From: Rhizobium sp. Root1220
Lineage (GTDB): Bacteria; Pseudomonadota; Alphaproteobacteria; Rhizobiales; Rhizobiaceae
Assembly: GCF_001426265.1 (NCBI RefSeq)
Contig: NZ_LMDG01000036.1
Span: forward strand, 39,534-103,533
Direction: 5' to 3'
DNA: 64,000 nt
Shown here: in pieces, positions 34,750 through 42,942 of the stretch
How positions within the stretch are numbered: position 1 is the first letter of the stretch
Layout: each line of letters begins with the position of its first letter
Notes under the pieces: model-generated
Databases searched by the model: none
Seen by the model: the letters and a program-made list of their open reading frames with translations, nothing else
What the model was told of the DNA's origin: nothing
Position numbers and translations under genes: made by a program

Positions 34750-35126
34750 CGCTTCTGTTCTGTTTGAGCGCTCCATATAGTGGCCGCAGCTGGCCTTGCC
34801 AATTGGCTCTCAGCTTGGCGACGCGACGCACCCCCTGTCACTAAGTGGTGATAGCAAGCAATTTCTACCTTGCCAGCAGGTAATCCGGCCATATCTACTT
34901 TGTCTGTCGCGACCGATTGAGGATCGCGGAATCGGGCCGATCGCCTGCTGGAAGCGGCGATCCGCATGCGGTGCCGGGCGAAAGCCGACCGACCAAGTGG
35001 CGGTTTCACAGGGGCATTCCGATGAACGGACGGAGCAGCTGCTTCTCGGCCAGGCGCGTGAGAAGACGCAATGCATTGTTCCAGCCGGATAGATAGAGCC
35101 ATTGATTTCAAATTGAGGTAAGCACG
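34750..35126. other. Intergenic region between the GAF-domain gene and a small ORF
   Basis: About 377 bases between divergent genes. It should carry both promoters, but I find no recognisable operator, strong hairpin or RNA gene. The last 30 bases include TTGAGGTAAG, the ribosome site of the small ORF at 35127. Confidence 0.5.
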
Positions 35127-35384
35127 ATGACACCGGAAGACAGACGGACGGTATTTAGCCACCGCCAGATCGCAGCAGTTATCGAGGGTATAGCCCAGGA
35201 GGATGGCAGCGAACCGCCGATCACAGGCAAGTCGCTTGGCGAAGCGATACTCTTCGTATCGGAAGAGGCGGCGACCAGCGCGTCCAGCGCCCATGTCATC
35301 TACGGCGAGAAAGGTTCACTCAGCTACACCGACTGCCTGAGCGTGTACCGCGACTATGCGGCAGCGCTCCGCCAGGCAAACTGA
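35127..35384 (+). CDS. Small hypothetical protein
   Basis: An 85-residue acidic, soluble-looking protein without a signal or membrane segment and with no domain I recognise. Segments such as DRRTVFSHRQIAAVIEGIA and SYTDCLSVYRDYAAALRQ suggest helices. The ATG at 35127 follows GAGGTAAGC, a plausible ribosome site, and the composition is normal for the region. It lies 52 bases before the Nudix gene and may be cotranscribed with it. It could be a lineage-specific regulatory peptide; nothing in the sequence shows a function. Confidence 0.6.
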   Translation: MTPEDRRTVFSHRQIAAVIEGIAQEDGSEPPITGKSLGEAILFVSEEAATSASSAHVIYGEKGSLSYTDCLSVYRDYAAALRQAN

Positions 35385-35436
35385 GCGTGCCGTAGCAACC
35401 AAACCGACAGATTCACGTAGCAGAGGACGTGGTCGA

Positions 35437-35919
35437 ATGGCGAAGCGAAGTGCCGGTCTGTTGATCTACCGCATCCATGAGGGCGCCTGCGAGATTCTGC
35501 TTGTTCATCCGGGTGGGCCTTACTGGGCGAAAAAGGATGAGGGCTCCTGGTCGATCCCCAAGGGCCTGGTTGATGGGGCGGAAGACGGGCTTGTCGCGGC
35601 ACGGCGTGAAGCCAGGGAGGAACTTGGCGTCAATGTCGAAGGCAACTTCGATCATCTTGGAGAATACAGGCAACCCAGCGGCAAGGTTGTTGCCGCCTGG
35701 GCTGTCGAGGCCGATCTTGATGCCGAGGCGATAGCGAGCAACAGCTTCCAAATGGAGTGGCCGCCGCACTCCGGCGTCGTCGCCGAATTTCCCGAGGTGG
35801 ACAAGCCGCGATGGTTTACCCTTGTGGACGCTGAACGAAAAATCCTGAAGGGACAACACCCGCTGATTGCCGACTTCGTGAAATATCGGTCTGGCAGCCT
35901 GGCGCCCCGCGCGGACTAG
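35437..35919 (+). CDS. Nudix hydrolase
   Basis: A 160-residue protein with a complete Nudix box beginning at GLVDGAEDGLVAARREAREE and ending LGV; the REAREELG core holds the metal-binding glutamates. The opening KRSAGLLIYR and WSIPKGL fit the ADP-ribose or dinucleoside-polyphosphate hydrolase branches, but the substrate cannot be assigned. The start is the ATG at 35437 after AGAGGACG; a frame opening 27 codons earlier reads through a poor leader. It follows the small ORF on the same strand. Confidence 0.92.
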   Translation: MAKRSAGLLIYRIHEGACEILLVHPGGPYWAKKDEGSWSIPKGLVDGAEDGLVAARREAREELGVNVEGNFDHLGEYRQPSGKVVAAWAVEADLDAEAIASNSFQMEWPPHSGVVAEFPEVDKPRWFTLVDAERKILKGQHPLIADFVKYRSGSLAPRAD

Positions 35920-36026
35920 CGCCACTATACGTACGATTGTGCATGGCAGCTATTCGCAATCGGCTCTCGCATTGCACTCGCGTCTGGGTATGACGGAGTG
36001 AGCCCTCCTCTAACGATTCTGATCTC

Positions 36027-36974
36027 ATGACAGCAATAAACTCACCGTTGCGCGGTGTTGTCATCGCGTTTGCCGCCTATGCGGTGTTCGCTTTCAGCGA
36101 CGCCTCCATCAAGATTCTGCACGGCGGCATTCCAGCATATGAGATCGCCTTCATCGGCTCCCTGTTTGGCTGCGTCGCCCTCCCCTTCATCAAGGGCCGG
36201 GACGACTCGTGGCTCGACATCGTCAGGAGCTCGAACCGCACGCTTTGGATGCTTCGCTTCGTCTGCGGTGCGGTTGGCGCCATCGCCTCGATCATCACCT
36301 TCACAAAGCTGCCAATGGCTGAAGCCTTCTGTCTGCTCTTCCTGTTGCCATCGTTTGTGACCATCCTCTCTGTCGTCTTCCTCAAAGAGGATGTGCGCTG
36401 GCAACGCTGGGCCGCCGTGATCGTCGGCTTTGTCGGCGTACTGGTTGTGCTGCGGCCGGGTTTCCGCGAATTGTCGGTCGGCCACCTTGCTGCAGCAATT
36501 GGCGGGCTTGTCGCAGCGATATCGATCGTCATCCTCCGAAAAATGGGCCCTGCGGAAAAGCGCTTGTCGCTCTACGGCGCGGCTCTGCTGGGTACATTGA
36601 TCGTCAGCGGCTTGCTGATGCTCTCGGAAGTGGTCGTACCGACGCCCCGTCAATGGGTCTTCATTGCGAGTTATGGCGTGCTCGGCGCGGCCGGCAACGT
36701 ATTGCTGATGACAGCTGCACGGCTGGCACCGGCCAATCTTGTGGCGCCGCCGCAATACAGCCAGATGCTATGGGCGATTGCTTTCGGCTATCTCGTCTTC
36801 GATGACACGATCGACCTGCCGATGGCTGCCGGCATAGTGCTGATCATCTTCTCCGGCCTGCTGACGCTGGCGCGGGAGAAGAAGCGCGGGACGCCGCTGC
36901 CACGCGCCGTTGTTTCGGCTGACAACCAGGCGCCGCTTGCCACATCGGCAGACAACCGCGTTGAGCAGCCCTGA
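36027..36974 (+). CDS. EamA/DMT-superfamily transporter
   Basis: A 315-residue protein of two EamA repeats with about ten membrane helices (first repeat to about residue 140, second from about 150 to 290). Family traits include FSDASIKILH in the first helix and PLAEAFCLLF-like motifs (here PMAEAFCLLFLLP) at the repeat centre. Members export amino acids, nucleobases or drugs; the substrate is not readable. The C-terminal tail is hydrophilic. It stands alone and ends just before a bidirectional terminator. Confidence 0.88.
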   Translation: MTAINSPLRGVVIAFAAYAVFAFSDASIKILHGGIPAYEIAFIGSLFGCVALPFIKGRDDSWLDIVRSSNRTLWMLRFVCGAVGAIASIITFTKLPMAEAFCLLFLLPSFVTILSVVFLKEDVRWQRWAAVIVGFVGVLVVLRPGFRELSVGHLAAAIGGLVAAISIVILRKMGPAEKRLSLYGAALLGTLIVSGLLMLSEVVVPTPRQWVFIASYGVLGAAGNVLLMTAARLAPANLVAPPQYSQMLWAIAFGYLVFDDTIDLPMAAGIVLIIFSGLLTLAREKKRGTPLPRAVVSADNQAPLATSADNRVEQP

Positions 36975-36984
36975 CACTGCCGCC

Positions 36985-37036
36985 CCAAAAAAAGAAGGCC
37001 GCCATTGCCGATGTCTGAGACACTGGCAATGGCGGC
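36985..37036. terminator. Terminator between the EamA transporter and the first secreted Cys protein
   Basis: A 12-bp stem GCCGCCATTGCC (36998-37009) with GGCAATGGCGGC (37025-37036) and a 15-base loop. On the minus strand it is followed by TTCTTTTTTT, a strong Rho-independent terminator for the gene at 37063. For the plus-strand gene it gives a hairpin with a short T-run. Confidence 0.85.
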
Positions 37037-37062
37037 TTCCATTCATATCCGAAACTGCGCTG

Positions 37063-37413
37063 CTAGCGGCGCAAGACCGGGCAACCGCGGACGTTGCCGA
37101 AGCTGATCTCATCTGCGCCACGACGCGACCAGCCCTGAACGATCACGCGGCGAGGTGTGACGTCAACGACGTGCGCGCGGCGGAAGCCGTAATCACGGGC
37201 AATGTCTTCGGCGAGCCGCGGATCACAGCCACGCGGACGCGGTGGCGGGCGACCGTAGTCAGGCGGTGGCGGGCGATAATAGCCGGGAGGCGGTGGCGGA
37301 CGGCCGTTGCCAATATAAACGTCTACTTGAGCGGAAGCCGGTGCAACCGCCCCGGCAAGCGTGCCAGCGGCGAGCAACGTCGCAAGGCCCGCCTTGGCCA
37401 GAAATTGCATCAT
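37063..37413 (-). CDS. Secreted proline-rich protein with C-terminal NVRGCPVLRR motif
   Basis: A 116-residue protein with a signal peptide (MMQFLAKAGLATLLAAGTLA, then GAVAPASAQ), a proline-rich linker (about residues 37-62) and a small C-terminal domain. The domain starts RGCDPRLAEDIAR, continues VTPRRVIVQG and ends NVRGCPVLRR; its two cysteines could form one disulfide. No known domain is recognised. The ATG at 37413 has GGAGA upstream. A shorter paralogue lies 165 bases upstream on the same strand. It is likely periplasmic or on the cell surface; function unknown. Confidence 0.82.
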   Translation of the reverse strand: MMQFLAKAGLATLLAAGTLAGAVAPASAQVDVYIGNGRPPPPPGYYRPPPPDYGRPPPRPRGCDPRLAEDIARDYGFRRAHVVDVTPRRVIVQGWSRRGADEISFGNVRGCPVLRR

Positions 37414-37577
37414 TGAGATCTCCAATTAGGCTCGGCTGGTGCCGCAGCCACTTCGATTCACTAATACCGGTGGGGATCAACCTTCCCGGACATGCATACC
37501 TCTATGCGATTCGCACAAAGCAGGCCGAAAATGGCACGGCCAAGGCAAGCGGGCCGCGCCGTTGTGAACTCCACCGA

Positions 37578-37883
37578 CTATCGGCGGATCACCGGGCAAC
37601 CGCGAACGTTGGCGAAAGTCATCCGGTCCCAGCCGTGATAGCTGCGTCCCGAGACCACGACCCGGCGCGGCGTAAGATCGGTGATGCGCGCATTGCGCAG
37701 CCCGGTCCACCGCGCCTTCTGAACCGCCTGTACGGGCGAGCAACCACGGACGATCGGGCGGTATTGGACATCGATGACAGGTGCACGATCCCGGCCCGAA
37801 GCGGCAGCGGCCGGCGCCAGCGCGGAAATCGAGCCAATTGCGAGAAGAGCGGCAAGCGAGGCCTTGGCAAGAAAATGGGTCAT
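37578..37883 (-). CDS. Secreted small protein with C-terminal NVRGCPVIRR motif (paralogue)
   Basis: A 101-residue protein with a signal peptide (MTHFLAKASLAALLAIGSIS, then ALAPAAAA) and the same C-terminal domain as the gene at 37063: RGCSPVQAVQKAR, LTPRRVVVSG and a final NVRGCPVIRR with two cysteines. It lacks the proline-rich linker. The ATG at 37883 is chosen because it opens directly on the signal peptide; a frame starting 17 codons earlier would put charged residues ahead of it. The adjacent tandem copies point to a local duplication followed by divergence. Function unknown. Confidence 0.82.
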   Translation of the reverse strand: MTHFLAKASLAALLAIGSISALAPAAAASGRDRAPVIDVQYRPIVRGCSPVQAVQKARWTGLRNARITDLTPRRVVVSGRSYHGWDRMTFANVRGCPVIRR

Positions 37884-37987
37884 GGCAATACCTTCCGGTC
37901 TGGTTGCATCCACCTCCCCCTGAGGGATTGCCAAGACGATAAGCCTATGAAAATGAACGATGTTCGAACCGGTTATTCACTTTCCGT

Positions 37988-38410
37988 TCAGCCACCGAGA
38001 TGCAGCACGATTTCGCGCCGATGCGGCATGTCACGATGCTCGAAGAGATAAATTCCCTGCCATGTACCCAGAGCAAGTCGTCCGTTCAATACCGGAATGC
38101 CGATCGAGACTTGCGTAAGCGCTGCCTTGATATGCGCCGGCATATCGTCAGGCCCCTCCGTCGTGTGCACGATCCAGCACATCGCAGGATCGGAGGAAGG
38201 CGACACAAGTCGTCGGAAAAACGCGTTTAGATCCGTGCGGACGTCGGGGTCGGCGTTCTCCTGAACGAGCAGCGAGCACGAGGTATGGCGCACGAACACC
38301 GTCAGGAGCCCCTCGCCCACGCCGCTGGCGCGGACGAAGTTCATCGCATCCGCGGTAAATTCGTAGAGGCCTTGTCCACAGGTGGAAAGGGTGAGAATCG
38401 TGTGGGGCAT
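37988..38410 (-). CDS. YjbQ/UPF0047 family protein
   Basis: A 140-residue protein of the YjbQ family. Conserved features are VFVRHTSCSLLVQENADPDVR, shown in part as HTSCSLLVQENADP, then HTTEGPDDMPAHIK and LGTWQGIYLFEHR, whose histidines and Asp are the family's presumed active-site residues. YjbQ proteins have weak thiamin-phosphate-synthase activity in vitro, but their true role is uncertain. The start is the ATG at 38410. It stands between single small genes on the same strand. Confidence 0.9.
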   Translation of the reverse strand: MPHTILTLSTCGQGLYEFTADAMNFVRASGVGEGLLTVFVRHTSCSLLVQENADPDVRTDLNAFFRRLVSPSSDPAMCWIVHTTEGPDDMPAHIKAALTQVSIGIPVLNGRLALGTWQGIYLFEHRDMPHRREIVLHLGG

Positions 38411-38491
38411 GGGCAGAACTCCCGCAAAGCTTGTTTGCCGAGAGGTGCCTCTCGCTCCGCCTCATGTCAATGTGATTGCGACATCACTTGC

Positions 38492-38845
38492 TCAAAGGCG
38501 CAGGAACGGCACGAAACCTCCAAAAATCATCCGCTTTCCGTCGAAAATCGCCTTCCAGTCGTCACCTTGCATTCGGGAGTCCGACATCACTTTTGGCATG
38601 ATCGCGTCGCGCTCCTGACGTGAATTATAGATGATCCAGGAGAAGATCACGACCTCATCTTCCGCCGCCTGCACGGCGCGTGGAAAGGACGTCAGCTCGC
38701 CGTAAGGTACGTCATCCCCGATGCACTCGACATATTCTATGGCGCCATGAGACTTCCAGATCGCGCCGGTTGTCGCCGAAAATGCCTTGTAGGCCTCGAT
38801 GTTCTTCTTTGGAACGGCTAAGATGAACCCATCGACATAGGACAT
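38492..38845 (-). CDS. DUF1428 family protein
   Basis: A 117-residue protein with the ferredoxin-like alpha/beta-barrel opening typical of DUF1428: MSYVDGFILAVPKKNIEAY, then EYVECIGDDVPYG and DGKRMIFGGF at the C-terminus. These proteins are small, soluble and of unknown function. The ATG at 38845 follows AGGGAG; an in-frame start 9 codons earlier is rejected because it begins in a poor leader. It is transcribed away from the LysR gene region, with no close partner. Confidence 0.88.
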   Translation of the reverse strand: MSYVDGFILAVPKKNIEAYKAFSATTGAIWKSHGAIEYVECIGDDVPYGELTSFPRAVQAAEDEVVIFSWIIYNSRQERDAIMPKVMSDSRMQGDDWKAIFDGKRMIFGGFVPFLRL

Positions 38846-39034
38846 GTTTTTCTCCCTTGCGTTGTTGCACACGTCAAGGACGAACGAACCAGACCGGAAC
38901 CGACATCCCTGCTAGTCAAGTGAGAATAGGCGCAATGGCTGACAGACAAGGCCGCCGTTGCAACCAATTTACGAAGTCGTCACCACTTGTGGCGCAGCAT
39001 TCAAGAGCTCTGGCGGGGCAAACCGGATCGCGGG

Positions 39035-39961
39035 CTACGCCCCGGTTGCAATCGTCGTTGCGCGAAGGGTCCGAAATTGCTCCACAAGGAAGTCGACAAG
39101 CGCTCGAACAGCGCTGGGCAGGCCGCGCGAGGCGGTAAAGACAAGATATATTGTCGCCTGCGACATCTGATAGTCGGGAAGCAAATGCACGAGCGTTCCT
39201 GCCCTGAGGCCTTCGGCGCAGACGTGGTCTGGCAGCAGCCCCACCCCGACCCCGGCATAGATGGCTTCAAGCACTGCGGGAACGCTACGACAACTCATAC
39301 GAGGTCTGTGCTCATGCCTGTAAGGCATTCCGTCGGGCCCCTTGAACTCCCACACATCCGTGTCTTTGCATTCGCCCATCGCACTGGTGAATGACACCGT
39401 CGGCACGTCGGCCAGGCATTCGATACCGCGGCTTGGCGAGAGCGTTCGCGCAAGGTCTTTGTTGGCTACCAGAATGAGATCCACCTTGCTGAGAACCCGC
39501 ATGGTCAATTCGGAATCAGTCTCCTCCGCCAACTGCGCGCGCACGGCAAGGTCCAGACGGTCGTTGATGATATCGACGCGCTGGTCGGTGGCGAGAACCT
39601 TCAGCTGGACCTTGGGGTACCGGATCAGGAATTCCGGAAGCATGGCGCTCAACGAGCCTTCCAGCAATCCGGTAGGAACGCTGATTCTGACCGAACCTTG
39701 TGGTTCGCCGCTGGCTTCGTTGACGGCCTTTGCAGCACGATCGACCTCGCGCAGCATGTTCTCGCAGTAGCCATATAAGGACTGACCGATTTCCGTCACC
39801 CGAAAACGATGCACGGTGCGCTCGATCAGCCTCACTCCCAGCCGCTCTTCCAGCGCCGATATATGTCGGCTCAGCTTCGATTTCGGTAATCCCAAAATAC
39901 GCGCTGCAGCAGAAAAGCCGCCATGACGAACGACCGCTGCAAAGTAGGCGAAGTCGTTCAT
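39035..39961 (-). CDS. LysR-family transcriptional regulator
   Basis: A 308-residue LysR protein. The N-terminal helix-turn-helix is GFSAAARILGLPKSKLSRHI (about residues 14-33), followed by the dimer helix and a type 2 periplasmic-binding-like effector domain with SVRISVPTGLLEGSL and VGVGLLPDHV. The ATG at 39961 (MNDFAYFAAVVRHG) matches the normal LysR opening; a longer frame reaching 40102 crosses the palindromic operator at 40085-40117 and is rejected. The nearest divergent gene is the porin at 40487. Effector and target are unknown. Confidence 0.9.
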   Translation of the reverse strand: MNDFAYFAAVVRHGGFSAAARILGLPKSKLSRHISALEERLGVRLIERTVHRFRVTEIGQSLYGYCENMLREVDRAAKAVNEASGEPQGSVRISVPTGLLEGSLSAMLPEFLIRYPKVQLKVLATDQRVDIINDRLDLAVRAQLAEETDSELTMRVLSKVDLILVANKDLARTLSPSRGIECLADVPTVSFTSAMGECKDTDVWEFKGPDGMPYRHEHRPRMSCRSVPAVLEAIYAGVGVGLLPDHVCAEGLRAGTLVHLLPDYQMSQATIYLVFTASRGLPSAVRALVDFLVEQFRTLRATTIATGA

Positions 39962-40486
39962 ATCCGGAAATGTCAGTTCTGCCGCATTCACCCAGGCACC
40001 TCGTTTATGTACACAGTCAAGCCCTCCGTGCGGGTGGCTTACGCCTCCTGACAGTGGATGCCAACCCGCCGCAATGAGCCTTTCGTTCCAAATTTGGAAC
40101 ATTGCGTTCCAATTGGCAGTCTTCAGTTTGCTGCGGCGCAGTATTATCTCCCGGCTGCAAATCTCCTCGATATCGCTCCGTCGATGTTGTCACAGCGCTC
40201 GTTTCGAGCCTCAACGATAGTTTCCATTTTTTGATGCGCCGTTGCCGACGGCGCAGCGGAAAAATTCGTCTAACCATTTGATATTGTTGCATAAAAATCA
40301 CAAATACCGCCAAACGATGCAATTCAGTCGGGTTTCTTTCACATGAGAATTGATAGATTTACTTTGAAATGAGATTACGGCGCCAGCGGTTCGCTGATCC
40401 GCGCGCCGAAAGGCAATTACCGGAACCACCGCCAATGCGCTCTTGCGTGAAAGCGGCGTTCCTTCGAAAAGGAAATGGATTTTAAA
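39962..40486. other. Intergenic region between the LysR gene and the porin
   Basis: About 525 bases between divergent genes. It holds the palindromic repeat pair at 40085-40117, a plain 8-bp hairpin TGCGCCGT/ACGGCGCA at 40235-40255 with no T-run, and an AT-rich segment (about 40270-40370) that probably carries the porin promoter. No gene is visible. Confidence 0.55.
40085..40117. promoter_or_regulatory. Paired palindromic sites upstream of the LysR gene (probable operator)
   Basis: GTTCCAAATTTGGAAC (40085-40100) is a perfect 16-bp palindrome. A second, shorter copy, GTTCCAATTGGC, begins 21 bases later at 40106. The spacing of two helical turns fits cooperative binding of two LysR dimers on one DNA face. 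It lies 124-156 bases before the LysR start; the assignment to that protein is inferred. Confidence 0.6.
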
Positions 40487-41491
40487 ATGAACATACGGAT
40501 GGTTTTGTTGACGTCGGCAGCAGCCTTTGCTGCCGCCTCGTCGCCGGTCTTCGCTGCTGACGCCATCGTTGCAGCTGACCCGGAACCGGTAGAATACGTC
40601 CGCGTCTGCGACGCGTACGGCACGGGTTACTTTTACATTCCAGGAACCGAGACCTGCCTGAAGATCAACGGTTACATCCGCTTCCAGGTTGACGGAGCTC
40701 CGGATGCCAAGGGCACGAGCGACTGGAACGCAAAAACACGCGCACAGGTTCAGTTTACGGCCAAGAGCGACACTGAATACGGTCCGCTCACCGGCGTGAT
40801 TGTTTTCCGCAACAACGGCGACAACACCTCGACCTCCACCATTCTAGATTCGGCCTACATCGACGTCGCCGGCTTCCGCGCCGGTCTGTTCTATAGCTGG
40901 TGGGATGACGATTTGAGCGGCGAAACGGACGTACTGTCCAGCTATCAGACGCTGCACAACTCGATCCGCTATCAGTACGAAAGCGGCGACTTCTACGCCG
41001 GCATTTCGGTTGATGAACTCGAAGACGGTGCATCGATCGAGCCGAACGACGTCGGCATCGCGCTGGGTGTTGGTGGCAAGGCTGGAGCATTCTCCTACCA
41101 GGTCATCGGCGGTTACGACACCGACACCGAAGAAGGTGCGATCCGCGCAATGGGCTACGCTGATATCGGCCCCGGCACAGTCGGTCTCGCTGCAGCCTGG
41201 GCTAGCGGCATCAACAGCTACTACGATCAGTCCGAATGGACGGTCGCTGCCGAATACGCTCTCAAGGCGACCGACAAGCTGACGATCACGCCTGCCGCTC
41301 AGTACTTCGTCAACTACGATCACAACGCGACCAACACCGACTTCGGCAATGGTGATGCATGGGCGGTTGGCCTGACGGTCGACTACCAGATCGTCGACAA
41401 CTTCTACGCCAAGGCGACAGCTACCTACACGAATCCGGATGACGCCAACGACGTAACGACGGGCTTCTTCCGTCTGCAGCGCGCGTTCTAA
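40487..41491 (+). CDS. Outer-membrane porin, Omp2/RopA family
   Basis: A 334-residue rhizobial porin. After a signal peptide (MNIRMVLLTSAAAFAAASSP, then VFA) comes the hallmark YVRVCDAYGTGYFYIPGTET followed by CLKINGYIRF, beta strands through the barrel, and the C-terminal strand FFRLQRAF ending in Phe, as needed for outer-membrane insertion. It lets small hydrophilic solutes through. I choose the ATG at 40487, with GGA 8 bases upstream; an ATG four codons earlier is only 1 base from AAGGA and so is less likely. The gene has strongly biased codons, as expected for an abundant protein. Confidence 0.93.
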   Translation: MNIRMVLLTSAAAFAAASSPVFAADAIVAADPEPVEYVRVCDAYGTGYFYIPGTETCLKINGYIRFQVDGAPDAKGTSDWNAKTRAQVQFTAKSDTEYGPLTGVIVFRNNGDNTSTSTILDSAYIDVAGFRAGLFYSWWDDDLSGETDVLSSYQTLHNSIRYQYESGDFYAGISVDELEDGASIEPNDVGIALGVGGKAGAFSYQVIGGYDTDTEEGAIRAMGYADIGPGTVGLAAAWASGINSYYDQSEWTVAAEYALKATDKLTITPAAQYFVNYDHNATNTDFGNGDAWAVGLTVDYQIVDNFYAKATATYTNPDDANDVTTGFFRLQRAF

Positions 41492-41501
41492 TCTGAAATC
41501 C

Positions 41502-41529
41502 CGGCGCCCTGGATCAACACTGGGCGCCG
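41502..41529 (+). terminator. Hairpin after the porin gene
   Basis: An 8-bp stem CGGCGCCC/GGGCGCCG with a 12-base loop, starting 10 bases after the stop codon. No T-run follows, so it may stabilise the mRNA as much as end it. Confidence 0.55.
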
Positions 41530-41750
41530 CCAAGTACTACACTTTCTGATCCGATTGACCTCCGATCAGTTACGGGGATTGGTCCGGCTTCCCTGCCGGA
41601 CCATCCTTGCCCCCGATCTTCCTGTCCCGTGACCTGCCAGTTCGCCTCCTCCCGACCGGAGCCGGGCAACTCGCTGCCGCAGGCGCACTTGTCATTTTTT
41701 CAAGGCATCTCCATCCTCGCTGCATTGATCCCCCCAATTGCGAGAGCGAA

Positions 41751-42134
41751 ATGGAACTGCGCACCGACCCTTATCCTCCGAATAGCGAACTGAACGCGCT
41801 TTGGCAGGCAGCATGGGACGAAACCGGCGAGAGAGATTTCATGCCGGTCCTGTCGCGAAGTCTGACCCATGTAGGCGCATACGACGGCGAACGCTTGACT
41901 GGCTTTGTGAATGTGGCCTGGGATGGTGGAATGCATGCGTTCGTCCTTGACACATGCGTGCATCCCGAGTTTCGTCGTCGAGGGATAGCAACGGCTCTTG
42001 TCGGAGCCGCGAAGAATCTTGCCAGTGCGCGGGGCGCGAAATGGTTGCATGTCGACTTCGAAACCCGCCTCACCGAATTCTATCGCGGATGCGGCTTCGT
42101 GCCGACGAGCGCCGGCATCATGCGCCTGGCTTAG
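41751..42134 (+). CDS. GNAT-family N-acetyltransferase
   Basis: A 127-residue acetyltransferase. The acetyl-CoA-binding motif is seen in CVHPEFRRRGIATALVGAA (R/Q-x-x-G-x-A/G), with the beta-bulge strand in GFVNVAWDGGMHAFVLDT before it and FYRGCGFVPT at the end. The acceptor substrate cannot be assigned. The ATG at 41751 has CGAGAGCG upstream; an in-frame opening 48 codons earlier is judged non-coding. Its stop codon overlaps the stop of the convergent DUF427 gene by 4 bases. Confidence 0.88.
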   Translation: MELRTDPYPPNSELNALWQAAWDETGERDFMPVLSRSLTHVGAYDGERLTGFVNVAWDGGMHAFVLDTCVHPEFRRRGIATALVGAAKNLASARGAKWLHVDFETRLTEFYRGCGFVPTSAGIMRLA

Positions 42135-42511
42135 ACGGGCAGTTCTTCGATCGAGTCGACGCGATCGGGGTAGAAGGCGAAATGCATCTTGATCTCGCTG
42201 ACGGCAGCATAAGGCTCCTCGTAAGTCCATATTGCGTTACGGGAGCGTTCTCCACCGACCGGAATGCTGAAATAGGAAGCCTCGCCCTTGTAGGGACAAT
42301 GGCTTTTATGATCGGTCCGCTCGACGAGCGTCATGTCGACGTCCGTACGCGGTATATAGTAAACCGCCGGATAGCTGGCTTCCTTGAGCGTCAACACATG
42401 GCGACTATCGGCGACCACGTGCCCGCCGAGCTTGACGACGATGCGTCCGGCGTTGTGCGTGACCGTGATCGGATGGTCGGGCCCGGGTATCTTCATCGAC
42501 TGGACTGACAT
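42131..42511 (-). CDS. DUF427 family protein
   Basis: A 126-residue protein of the DUF427 family. The hallmark stretch TDHKSHCPYKGEASYFSI and the following AIWTYEEPY are clear, as is YYIPRTDVDM. Members are small beta-rich proteins of unknown function. AAGGAGCCGCCG stands before the ATG at 42511. It overlaps the convergent GNAT gene by 4 bases at the stop codons, so each transcript contains sequence complementary to the other. Confidence 0.93.
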   Translation of the reverse strand: MSVQSMKIPGPDHPITVTHNAGRIVVKLGGHVVADSRHVLTLKEASYPAVYYIPRTDVDMTLVERTDHKSHCPYKGEASYFSIPVGGERSRNAIWTYEEPYAAVSEIKMHFAFYPDRVDSIEELPV

Positions 42512-42595
42512 CGGCGGCTCCTTTTGACGATAACCGGATATAGGAACCCAAGAGCAAGATTTGCAGGCAAATCGTCGTCGCTTGCACGACAGTGA

Positions 42596-42757
42596 TCAGT
42601 GGACGGTTTCCGGGTGCGCTTCGCCGGTCAGGATCGAGAATGTCTCCTCCAGCGAGGCTACCAGAATATCGGTCAGCTCATCGCCACGGTTTTCGATAAA
42701 CGCCACCTTGGTGGCCTCGTCCAGCAACTCGAAAAAGCGCTCGATATCTGTCGACAT
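42596..42757 (-). CDS. Small hypothetical protein (53 residues)
   Basis: A short acidic protein, opening MSTDIERFFELLDEATKVAF and continuing IENRGDELTDILVASLEE, predicted largely helical with no signal or membrane segment. The ATG at 42757 has AAGGA 7 bases upstream, a good ribosome site, which supports translation. A longer in-frame opening at 43045 has no such site and overlaps the next gene, so it is rejected. No family is recognised. It may be monocistronic or downstream of the DUF930 gene, 186 bases away on the same strand. Confidence 0.6.
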   Translation of the reverse strand: MSTDIERFFELLDEATKVAFIENRGDELTDILVASLEETFSILTGEAHPETVH

Positions 42758-42942
42758 TCCATTGTCCTTTCGTGTGCCGCGAATCTCCGGCAATTGGACA
42801 AAAGCTAGGCGATCTTTCTTGTGCCGAACTGGAGCTGTGATGCGCCGTGTTCCGTCGTCCGACACGACCAACCTAGTGCAGCTATGCGCGGCTTCCAGGT
42901 GTCGGCCCGCACTTCCTTGTTTGGCTGGCGACGACTGCAGTT

